Source of the DNA: Deltaproteobacteria bacterium
GTDB taxonomy: Bacteria; Myxococcota_A; UBA9160; UBA4427
Direction of reading: 5' to 3'
Assembly (NCBI GenBank): GCA_011051925.1
Contig: DRKE01000371.1
Span: 1 to 10,963 of the forward strand
DNA length: 10,963 nucleotides
Made by a program: the position numbers and the translations under genes. Positions 1 to 6,088 of the stretch are shown here, one piece after another. The notes beneath the pieces are model-generated. The model did no database searches, was not told where the DNA came from, and saw only the letters and a program-made list of their open reading frames with translations. How positions within the stretch are numbered: position 1 is the first letter of the stretch; every line of letters starts with the position of its first letter.

Positions 1-434
1 ATGGGTGCCAGGAGCGAGAGGATGAGAACGACGCGAGCGCCTTCTCCGGTCGGGAATCCCGACCAGCCCCGGCCGGATCCCCACCAGAGGATCCCGAAAC
101 AGACCATGCCCAGGGTAACGATGACGGATCCGACCAGCGCCAGGGTTCCGATCACCTTCGCGTGCTCGCCCCGTTCCGCGTAGTAGGGAACGTAGCGGTT
201 CGCTCCGCGTCCCAGCCCGAACTTGACGACGAGTTCGCCCGCCAGGGCCAGGGCCAGCCCGTAGGCGAAGGCGCCATAGTCGTCCTTGGTGAGGAGTCGG
301 ACGATCGCGACCTGGACGCCGAAATTCACCACCTTGGACGCCATGCGTCCGAGAAGAAGCAGACTGGATCCCCGGACGTGCCGGCCGAGAGCGCTCTGTC
401 CCGGATTGCCGCGCTGGCGAATGTCCTGGTTCAT
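1..434 (-). CDS. Wzx-type polysaccharide flippase, N-terminal part (cut by window edge)
   Basis: This is an inner-membrane lipid-linked oligosaccharide flippase of the MOP superfamily (Wzx / RfbX type), expected to move undecaprenyl-linked repeat units across the membrane. Only the first 144 residues are present and the frame stays open to the left edge. A short polar N-terminus (MNQDIRQRGN) is followed by predicted membrane segments at about residues 22-45, 55-75 and 94-119. The stretch RLLTKDDYGAFAYGLAL (46-62) matches the family signature just after the first helix, where an R-x-L-x-x-x-x-(F/Y)-G pattern is usual. The ATG at 434-432 shares bases with the TGA of the preceding polymerase gene (ATGA), so it is probably translated by coupling and is the last gene of the leftward operon seen here. 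Family assignment is fairly firm; the substrate cannot be read from the sequence. Confidence 0.85.
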   Translation of the reverse strand, partial: MNQDIRQRGNPGQSALGRHVRGSSLLLLGRMASKVVNFGVQVAIVRLLTKDDYGAFAYGLALALAGELVVKFGLGRGANRYVPYYAERGEHAKVIGTLALVGSVIVTLGMVCFGILWWGSGRGWSGFPTGEGARVVLILSLLAP

Positions 435-1768
435 GCGTCGGCCCGGATCCGCGCCGCAGTCTGGCGGAACATCCGCTCGAGCAGCGTGACGAGAACGGGT
501 GGTTTCTGCTGGGCCGCAGCCGTGGCGGCCAGCCCGAGCAGCAGCCAGAAATAGCGGATGTAGGCCGCGTGCAGGAAGAGGCTGGTCGCGAGGGAGATGA
601 TCAGGCCGAGTTCGAGTCCGCAGACGAGCCCCCAGAGCTCCCGGTCGCTTCGCCGAAGTCGCTTTCGCGCCCGTTCCAGGCCTCGAAAGGCGAGGGCCAC
701 GACGAGGAGGAAGGATCCGAGGCCGACGAGGCCCGTTTCGGCCGCCAGTTGGAGGAAGAGGTTGTGGGCGCGTCGGTCTTCGGGTCGGACCTTGCCCCCC
801 ACGATCCCGGCGTATTGGCGGTAGTAGTGGGGAGCGAGTCCCGGGCCAGCGCCCAGGATCGGATGATCCATGAACAGCATGCTCGCCGCCTTCATCTCCG
901 TGAGCCGACCCCGGGAAGCGCCATCGGCGTTGCGGAGCCCGACGGGGCCGAGCCCCAGACCCTGTGCCGCGACCCGGCCGATGCTCGCGACCCGCTCGGC
1001 GTAGTGGGGCATGGCGAGCAGGATCGAGAAGGCCAGGACGACCGTCACGGCGAGCTGCCGAGGTCGCAGCATTCCGAAGATCAGGGCGAAGGGCAGGGCG
1101 ATGGCGAGCGCGACGATGGCCCCTCGCGAGAAGGCGAGGGTCATTCCCGCGACGATGAGGGCCGTGGCCCCCCACCAGGCCAGTCGAGTACGTCCGCGAG
1201 TCGTCGCAGCAGAGCAGGCCGCGATGGGAATCAGGACGGCCATGATCTGGGCGAAGCGGTTGGTCTCTCCGATCGGTCCGGCCAGGCGGCGTTGGATCTG
1301 GCCTTCGGCATCGGCGATGGCGGAATCGAGCTGGGCGAATCCGAGGAAGGCATGATCGGCTGGACCCAGGATCTGTTGGAGCAGGACGAGGGCTCCCATG
1401 ATCGCGCCCGCGGTGACGATTGCGATCACGGCCCATCGCAGCTCGAAGCGCGTGCGAACGGCATTGGCAACGAGGAGCGCCAGGAGGACGCCCTCGATCA
1501 ACCAGGTCTGCAGGCTGGGGAGGGATTCGTTCGGCCGCGCCGAGTGCAGTGCACTCAGCAGCTGGAGGCACGACATGGCGAAGGCGGCGAGCAGCATCGT
1601 CGGAAAGCGCAGGGGCTCGCCTCGAAGCAGCACGCGGTGGGCGACGGGAAGGGCGAGCATCATCGGAACGAGGGCAGCCAACACGAAGGGCGCGCCGTGG
1701 ATCCGGACGGCGACCGCCGGGACGTTCAAGTAGAGGAGGAAGAGCGTGACCGGGGCGATCCAGGTCAT
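431..1768 (-). CDS. O-antigen ligase family protein, probable Wzy-type polymerase
   Basis: A 445-residue polytopic membrane protein of the Wzy/WaaL (O-antigen ligase) family. Hydrophobic segments cover most of the chain, with the usual large periplasmic loop at about 254-335. Recognisable family features are GPIGETNRFAQ (164-174), the arginine motif FSRGA (213-217), DHPILGAGPG (301-310) and AHNLFLQLAAETG (334-346), where the histidine and the E-x-G element are typical of Wzy_C proteins. Because the locus also has a flippase, an initiating sugar transferase and a chain-length protein, polymerase activity on lipid-linked repeats in the periplasm is more likely than ligation to lipid A core. This is inference, since the family cannot be split reliably by sequence. 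The frame is open further upstream, but the ATG at 1768 overlaps the TGA of the GT2 gene by four bases and begins directly with a membrane helix, so it is preferred. Confidence 0.88.
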   Translation of the reverse strand: MTWIAPVTLFLLYLNVPAVAVRIHGAPFVLAALVPMMLALPVAHRVLLRGEPLRFPTMLLAAFAMSCLQLLSALHSARPNESLPSLQTWLIEGVLLALLVANAVRTRFELRWAVIAIVTAGAIMGALVLLQQILGPADHAFLGFAQLDSAIADAEGQIQRRLAGPIGETNRFAQIMAVLIPIAACSAATTRGRTRLAWWGATALIVAGMTLAFSRGAIVALAIALPFALIFGMLRPRQLAVTVVLAFSILLAMPHYAERVASIGRVAAQGLGLGPVGLRNADGASRGRLTEMKAASMLFMDHPILGAGPGLAPHYYRQYAGIVGGKVRPEDRRAHNLFLQLAAETGLVGLGSFLLVVALAFRGLERARKRLRRSDRELWGLVCGLELGLIISLATSLFLHAAYIRYFWLLLGLAATAAAQQKPPVLVTLLERMFRQTAARIRADA

Positions 1769-2937
1769 GAGACCCTGTCCGGGGAATGTCCGATGCCACG
1801 ATCGGGCTCCCATCGGGAGACCTGCCGGCCACGCAGGGCATTCGAGAAAGCGACGGCACAGGCCGCATTGACCATCAGGACATAGGCCAGGATCGAGATC
1901 GGCTTGAACCGCCTCGCCGCGGAGGATCCGAGGCCCAGCAGCCCGGAAGCGACGAGGCCGATCGTCACGAATCCGAAGAGGGCGGGGATGCCGCCCGCCC
2001 GGATCAGGAAGGGGCTCGCCAGGCAGAGCCCGAAGAATGGAATCCACGTGAGCCGCCGCCACAACTTGTGCACGAAGAGTTCGATCGCGTAGAGGCCGTG
2101 GCGTGTGGGATCGAGCAGCCGTCTTCGATACCCGAGCGCCCGGAGGCCGCGGGTGATGATCCGGACCTTTCGCCGGAATTCGCCGGCATGGCCGGCGGCG
2201 GGTGGTTCGATGGCGACGGCGTCCTCCTGGAAGACGAGACGACGTCCCTGCGCGATCACCCCGGTCGAGATCATGAAGTCATCCGTCGCATCCTCCGGTG
2301 GCGCTTCGAAGAGTTCGCGGCGCACGGCATGGATGGCACCCGTGGACGAGATGACATTGCCCGCGACACTCTGCCAGCGTTTCAACATCCGGTCGAACTG
2401 CCAATAGCTGCGCTCGCCGGCCGCTTCGCCATTCGCGGTCGAAGATCGGTAGCGCTGGTCCCCGGCGACGCCCCCGACCCGCGGATCCCGGAAGGGTTGG
2501 ACCAGCGCGCGCAGGGCCGTGGCGGGCCAATGACTGTTGGCATCCGAGAACGCGAGGATCCCGCCGGTGGAGGCCTCGACCGCAGCTTCGAGCGCTCGGG
2601 CCTTGCCCTGTCGAGGCAGGTCGAGCACGCGGACGCCGCGGTCCTCGAAGGCCCGGGCGATCGGCACCGTCGCATCGCCCGAGCCGTCCGACGCGAGCAG
2701 GATCTCGAGGCGATCTTCGGGGTAGTCGAGGTCGAGCGCGTTCTCGAGACGGGCCGCGACGGAGTCCGCCTCGTCATGTGCACAGATGATGAGGCTCACA
2801 TGGGGCAGGTCGGAGGGATGCCCTTCCATGAGAAGAGGTCGGGGGAAGAAACGGGCGTTCAGGAAGAGGAGGATCGGGTAGACGATGAAGGGGCCGCCGA
2901 TGGCGAGAAGCGCGAGGCCGAGAAGGAATGCCATCAT
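1765..2937 (-). CDS. Membrane-anchored family 2 glycosyltransferase
   Basis: A 390-residue processive-type or single-addition GT2 enzyme. An N-terminal membrane helix (about 3-25) is followed by a GT-A catalytic domain: VSLIICAHDE (47-56) is the nucleotide-sugar binding start, SDGSGD (83-88) the first Asp motif, FSDANSHW (130-137) supplies the metal-binding DxD-like site as D-A-N, and TDDFMIS (218-224) carries the probable catalytic-base acidic pair. After KVRIITRGLRAL (257-268) come two to three C-terminal membrane helices (about 298-335 and 347-367). This order resembles membrane GT2 enzymes of exopolysaccharide loci that act at the cytoplasmic face on lipid-linked sugars. The start is the first of two adjacent ATGs; its TGA-overlap with the GT4 gene (ATGA at 2937-2934) supports coupling. 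The donor and acceptor sugars are unknown. Confidence 0.9.
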   Translation of the reverse strand: MMAFLLGLALLAIGGPFIVYPILLFLNARFFPRPLLMEGHPSDLPHVSLIICAHDEADSVAARLENALDLDYPEDRLEILLASDGSGDATVPIARAFEDRGVRVLDLPRQGKARALEAAVEASTGGILAFSDANSHWPATALRALVQPFRDPRVGGVAGDQRYRSSTANGEAAGERSYWQFDRMLKRWQSVAGNVISSTGAIHAVRRELFEAPPEDATDDFMISTGVIAQGRRLVFQEDAVAIEPPAAGHAGEFRRKVRIITRGLRALGYRRRLLDPTRHGLYAIELFVHKLWRRLTWIPFFGLCLASPFLIRAGGIPALFGFVTIGLVASGLLGLGSSAARRFKPISILAYVLMVNAACAVAFSNALRGRQVSRWEPDRGIGHSPDRVS

Positions 2938-4229
2938 GCCGCCACCCCGGTCCGGATCTGCTCCCGTAGACGAGCGACGTTGCGTTCGAGATCGAAAGCG
3001 CTTTCGAGAAGTGCATGGGCGTTCGTGCCGAGACGATCGGCCAGCCGGGGATCCCGGGCGATGCGTTCCAGGGCCGTCACGAGACCGCCGACGTCTCCCG
3101 GTTCGACGAGGAGACCGGTCTCCCCGTCGCTCACCAGTTCGGGGATGCCCGAAAGGCGGCTTCCGACGAGAGGGAGGGCGGCTGCCGCGGCTTCCATCAG
3201 GACGACGGGAATGCCCTCGCGGCGGCCATCCCGAGTCGGAATGCTCGGCGCGACGCAGACGTCCATCTGCGAGAGAAGCCGTCCGACCTCCCGCCGTTCG
3301 CAGCCGCCGTGGAAGATCACCCGTTCCCCGATGCCGAGTTCCCGGGCGCGGGTCTCCAGGCGTTCGCGGTCGGGCCCGTCGCCGATGAGGTGGCATCGCC
3401 AGCGGAGACCCCGGTCTGTGAGTGCGGCACAGGCCTCGAGCAGGAATCCCTGGCCCTTCACTTCGTGAAGCGTTCCGACGCAGACGATCTCGAAAGGTTC
3501 CTCCGCCGCTTTTCTTCGCCGTGCTCGCCCATGGCGGGCGGGATCGATTCCGCAATGGATCACGACCAGCTTCGGGGCGCATGGCTGGCCGACGCGATCG
3601 AGGATGAAGCGTCGATTGTAGTCCGAGATCGCGACGACGAAGGCGGCTTCTTCGACCTTCTCGCGCAGCATCGACTGTTCCCGATGCAGGTCGGACCCGT
3701 GTGCCGTGAAGCTCCAGGGGATCCCCGAGAAGCGCCCCACGACGAAGGCGGCCGCGGCGGGATGGCTGGCGAAGTGCGCGTGGACATGGTCGATCCCGAG
3801 TCGGCGCATGCGTCGGGCGAAACTGCACGCCTTGGGGAAGACGGCCAGGGCACCGGCGAGATAGCGGAGACTTCTCCGATTGGCGCGAACGAGGCAGAGG
3901 AGGGTCGAGACGTAGAGCCCCGGTTTCGAGAGCAGGCAGTGCAGATTGTCTCGCAGGATCGCCATATCGAGCGTCGGGGTGAAATGTGCTCTTGCCACGA
4001 TCGGGAGGGCATCACCATGGACGAGGTCGGGCTCTTCCCGCCAGAGGGGAAAGACCTCGACGGAATGCCCCTGGCGTTCATGCTCGAGGATCTCGTCGAG
4101 AACGAAGGTCTCGGTCAACTTCGGAAAGCGGGACATGATGTAGGCCAGTCGGAGCGGCCTGTCCGTGTCGGCAGTCGGGATCGGCGCGGAGGGCGTCTCG
4201 GGGGCGATTGCGAGGGGGTCGCTCGACAT
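2934..4229 (-). CDS. Family 4 glycosyltransferase (GT-B fold)
   Basis: A 431-residue soluble or peripherally bound GT4 glycosyltransferase, expected to add a sugar from a nucleotide donor to the growing lipid-linked repeat unit in the cytoplasm. After a proline- and alanine-rich N-terminal tail of about 25 residues, the acceptor domain begins with SRFPKLTETFVLDEI (33-47), a pattern shared with WcaL/AmsK-like colanic-acid-type enzymes. HVHAHFASHP (148-157) and FTAHGSDL (174-181) follow. The C-terminal donor domain has VGTLHEVKGQGFLLEA (251-266), the family KG motif, and a clean E-x7-E retaining-enzyme motif with glutamates 338 and 346 (REGIPVVLMEA). The ATG at 4229 shares one base with the TGA of the upstream gene (TGATG), typical of coupled translation. 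Family is firm; linkage and sugar are not determinable. Confidence 0.92.
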   Translation of the reverse strand: MSSDPLAIAPETPSAPIPTADTDRPLRLAYIMSRFPKLTETFVLDEILEHERQGHSVEVFPLWREEPDLVHGDALPIVARAHFTPTLDMAILRDNLHCLLSKPGLYVSTLLCLVRANRRSLRYLAGALAVFPKACSFARRMRRLGIDHVHAHFASHPAAAAFVVGRFSGIPWSFTAHGSDLHREQSMLREKVEEAAFVVAISDYNRRFILDRVGQPCAPKLVVIHCGIDPARHGRARRRKAAEEPFEIVCVGTLHEVKGQGFLLEACAALTDRGLRWRCHLIGDGPDRERLETRARELGIGERVIFHGGCERREVGRLLSQMDVCVAPSIPTRDGRREGIPVVLMEAAAAALPLVGSRLSGIPELVSDGETGLLVEPGDVGGLVTALERIARDPRLADRLGTNAHALLESAFDLERNVARLREQIRTGVAA

Positions 4230-5083
4230 CAGCCTTGCACGTCGGAGGTCGACTCGTCGGATCCGGCAGGCGGGCGGCCGATCCGGCCCGTCGGAAGCGG
4301 GACCAGATTGTCGGTCTTCCGGTCTTCATCCGCCGCCGAGATCAGATCCGTTGCGGAGACGGCGTCGTGCGGGAACCGCCCGATGCCGAGGCGGATGTCG
4401 CTGCCGAGGCGAGCCCGCGCTGCTTTTCGCAGGCGTTCGCCGAGGGCATCGGTGGCACTCGGGCCGATTTCGGGGACGAGGGCCAGGATCCGATCGCCTT
4501 CGATCGTCACGTCCGAATACACGTGAAGTTCGGTCCGCACGAGATCCCCGAGTTCCAGTCGGGCGCGATTCTCGGCGATCGAACGCCAGAGTTCGTCCGG
4601 GACGGGATGGGGCGTGGCGCTCGGGACGGCAGCCGGCCCCACGCCGATCGAGAGAACGACGAAGGTCTTCTCGTGCCGTCGCGCGCGCCCGATCTCCCGG
4701 GCCAGGGCCTTGTGGAAGGCGTCGATCGACTCCCGATCCGAGGGCAGGCAGGCGACCGCCCCGGCAATGGCTTCGATCTCCCGCTGCGTATCGATCGTGC
4801 GAGCGGCCAGGACGACTCCGCTGGCGAAGACCCCCCAGCCGAGCAGGAGTCGGGGAATCGTGGCCTGGGCGGGGTCGGCGAGCCAGAGAAGCGTGATCGT
4901 CGGGAGCCCGATCGCGAGGGCCGGTTCCCTCCAGATCCGCCGATCGATCGCCATCACGAGGGGACTGAACGCCGCTGCGAGTTCGACCCAGCCGAAGTCC
5001 CAGCCGGGGTTGACCATCAGGAGTGCCGAGACGGACAGCATCCAGATCGCCCAGAATCTCATGTGATGTTGGAAGGCAGACAT
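4229..5083 (-). CDS. Membrane protein with degenerate GGDEF-like domain
   Basis: A 284-residue protein with three or four hydrophobic segments (about 8-25, 31-46, 55-69, 78-95) and a C-terminal domain that looks like a decayed GGDEF fold. EIGRARRHEKTFVVLSIGVG (130-149) aligns by eye with the first strand of GGDEF domains. EGDRILALVPEIG (195-207) stands where GGDEFxxLLP is normal. DIRLGIGRFPHDAVSATDLI (229-248) followed by AADED matches the family's SIGIAxFPxDGxxxxELLxxAD ending. The metal-binding Asp of the first strand and the GG(D/E)EF signature are absent, so diguanylate cyclase activity is not expected. No RxxD inhibitory site is seen five residues upstream of the motif. It may be a sensory or scaffold protein, in the manner of PelD, but without a GAF domain. 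It lies 6 bases after the sugar transferase gene and has no clear Shine-Dalgarno sequence. The fold is inference. Confidence 0.72.
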   Translation of the reverse strand: MSAFQHHMRFWAIWMLSVSALLMVNPGWDFGWVELAAAFSPLVMAIDRRIWREPALAIGLPTITLLWLADPAQATIPRLLLGWGVFASGVVLAARTIDTQREIEAIAGAVACLPSDRESIDAFHKALAREIGRARRHEKTFVVLSIGVGPAAVPSATPHPVPDELWRSIAENRARLELGDLVRTELHVYSDVTIEGDRILALVPEIGPSATDALGERLRKAARARLGSDIRLGIGRFPHDAVSATDLISAADEDRKTDNLVPLPTGRIGRPPAGSDESTSDVQG

Positions 5084-5089
5084 GGCGGC

Positions 5090-5779
5090 TCAATAGGCTC
5101 CGCGCCGGGACAGGACGGCCGGAACCGTCCGAAGGAGGATCGACAGATCGAGGGGCAGGCTCTGGCGGCGCACATAGGCGATATCGAGTCGGACGCGTGC
5201 GTCGAAGTCGGTATCGCCGCGACCCACAATCTGCCAGAGGCCGGTGAGGCCCGGCATCACGTCGAGTCGCTCCGTATGCCAGAGTTCATAGGTGTCGGGC
5301 GTGAACGACGTCGGACGTGGACCGACGAGGCTCATGTCGCCCCGGATCACATTCCAGAGCTGCGGCGCCTCGTCGAGGCTCGACTTCCGCAGGAATGCGC
5401 CGATGCGGGTGATGCGGGGATCATCGGCCAGCTTGAAGTCGGGACCATCGATTCGATTGCGGGATTTCAGGTCCTGCTTCAGGTCGGCCGCACCGGGCAC
5501 CATCGTGCGGAATTTCAGCATCTTGAAGCGGCGCCCAGCCAATCCCGTCCGTTCCTGGACGAATAAGACGGGTCCTCGGCTCGTGAGCTTGACCAGGAGG
5601 GCACAGATCGCGAGGACCGGGAGTGCGAGGGGAAGGACGAGGCCACAGATCGCCAGATCGAGCGTGCGCTTCTTGATAAAATAGGCGCGCGTCTTCCGGT
5701 AGATCCGCGTTTCCAGCTGGAGCGGGGGGCCCGCCGCCCATTCGGTCGGCTTCGCTTTGATGTTGGCCGCTTCGTTCAC
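5090..5779 (-). CDS. Undecaprenyl-phosphate sugar transferase (short PglC/WbaP-type)
   Basis: A 229-residue bacterial sugar transferase (PF02397 family) that would start the repeat unit by transferring a sugar-1-phosphate to undecaprenyl phosphate on the inner membrane. It is the short, monotopic form: one hydrophobic re-entrant helix at about 39-63 and no N-terminal four-helix bundle. Signature elements are KFRTM (89-93), DDPRITRIGAFLRKSSLDE (119-137, holding the catalytic Asp-Glu pair), LWNVIRGDMSLVGPRP (141-156) and PGLTGLWQIVGR (176-187). The start is GTG at 5779-5777. A strong GGGGAGG Shine-Dalgarno run lies four bases before it and no other in-frame start occurs until Met87, so this start is preferred. 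It is the first gene of the leftward operon, and its product commits sugar to the pathway. Confidence 0.94.
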   Translation of the reverse strand: MNEAANIKAKPTEWAAGPPLQLETRIYRKTRAYFIKKRTLDLAICGLVLPLALPVLAICALLVKLTSRGPVLFVQERTGLAGRRFKMLKFRTMVPGAADLKQDLKSRNRIDGPDFKLADDPRITRIGAFLRKSSLDEAPQLWNVIRGDMSLVGPRPTSFTPDTYELWHTERLDVMPGLTGLWQIVGRGDTDFDARVRLDIAYVRRQSLPLDLSILLRTVPAVLSRRGAY

Positions 5780-5783
5780 TGGG

Positions 5784-5790
5784 CCTCCCC
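5784..5790 (-). promoter_or_regulatory. Ribosome binding site of the sugar transferase gene
   Basis: The leftward strand reads GGGGAGG here, four bases before the GTG at 5779-5777. It is the strongest purine run upstream of the gene and decides the GTG start. Confidence 0.7.
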
Positions 5791-5833
5791 ACGATTCCGA
5801 TTGCGCTCATCCGAGTGGAAGCGATTGGGCGAA

Positions 5834-5853
5834 ACTTCCCAGCGATGGGAAGT
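5834..5853. repeat. Perfect 8-bp inverted repeat with 4-base spacer
   Basis: ACTTCCCA (5834-5841) and TGGGAAGT (5846-5853) are exact reverse complements separated by GCGA. The centre lies about 65 bases upstream of the sugar transferase GTG. As DNA it could be an operator. As RNA of the rightward strand it would form a hairpin closed by a GNRA-type GCGA tetraloop; of the leftward strand, a leader hairpin with a UCGC loop. No T-run follows on either side, so an intrinsic terminator is unlikely. Confidence 0.7.
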
Positions 5854-5899
5854 CGCCCCAAAGTAACATTTTTCCTACGGGCCGGGTGTTGCACGTCAC

Positions 5900-5928
5900 A
5901 TTTTTTTCAATCCGGCGACATTTCCCAA
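5900..5928 (-). promoter_or_regulatory. Weak candidate promoter for the leftward operon
   Basis: On the leftward strand TTGGGA (5928-5923) and AAAAAT (5905-5900) are separated by 17 bases, matching the sigma-70 boxes TTGACA and TATAAT at four of six positions each. The position, about 120 bases before the GTG, is reasonable for the operon. The match is weak and could be chance in an AT-rich stretch. Confidence 0.22.
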
Positions 5929-5976
5929 GGCCTCCCCTTGTCGCAGGAAATCGGCAGGCTTCGCGCAGGCTTCTGG

Positions 5977-5992
5977 GACATTTGTTCATGTC
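5977..5992. promoter_or_regulatory. Candidate operator: GACAT-N6-ATGTC dyad
   Basis: GACAT (5977-5981) and ATGTC (5988-5992) form a 5-base dyad with a 6-base centre, the geometry of many dimeric helix-turn-helix regulators. Further GACAT half sites occur at 5917-5921 and 6041-6045, 60 and 64 bases away (about six helical turns). The binding protein is unknown. Confidence 0.4.
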
Positions 5993-6088
5993 TTGAGTTT
6001 GATGGTGAAATCCGGCAATGTGGTGAACTAACTATGAAATGACATCGGGTCTGCAGCGCGGGATGGCGTCTTTTTTCGGGCCTTCCGC

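Larger units (their letters stand above)
5780..6088. promoter_or_regulatory. Divergent intergenic control region between the two operons
   Basis: About 309 bases without a convincing gene lie between the divergent sugar transferase and chain-length genes. The middle (about 5855-6045) is clearly richer in A and T than the genes around it. It must hold the promoters of both operons. It contains a perfect inverted repeat (5834-5853), two copies of GTNACATTTTT 32 bases apart, a GACAT-N6-ATGTC dyad (5977-5992) with extra GACAT half sites, and an 8-base direct repeat exactly 100 bases apart. Short open frames of 60-79 codons occur, but they have no Shine-Dalgarno sequence or recognisable product. 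No strong sigma-70 pair is visible for the rightward genes. A GG-N10-GC arrangement at 5953-5966 faintly recalls a sigma-54 site but lacks the TT before the GC. Confidence 0.8.

Noticed and set aside
569..1885. Long rightward open frame opposite the polymerase gene
   Set aside because: Its translation is rich in Glu, Asp, Gly, Arg and Gln with no domain pattern. It is the antisense shadow of a high-GC gene whose leftward frame has clear membrane segments and Wzy motifs.
1786..4526. Long rightward open frames opposite the GT2 and GT4 genes (1786-3468 and 3015-4526)
   Set aside because: Composition is low in hydrophobic residues and lacks motifs, while the opposite strand encodes clear glycosyltransferases with intact catalytic motifs.
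5887..5900. CRP-like site (TGTTG...TCACA)
   Set aside because: The half sites are separated by 4 bases instead of 6 and the left half is not TGTGA.
5951..5967. Possible sigma-54 promoter (GG-N10-GC) for the rightward operon
   Set aside because: The GG and GC spacing is right and GGCA is present, but the TT before the GC is replaced by GC and the C after GGCA by G. In GC-rich DNA this match is expected by chance.
5757..6042. Small rightward frames of 75-79 codons in the divergent region
   Set aside because: No ribosome binding site, no conserved motif, and they overlap the sugar transferase start or the repeat-rich control region.
6041..6076. Intrinsic terminator or attenuator before the chain-length gene (T6 run)
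   Set aside because: The only stem I can build before the T-run is two 3-base-pair pieces interrupted by a 3-base bulge, too weak for a terminator.
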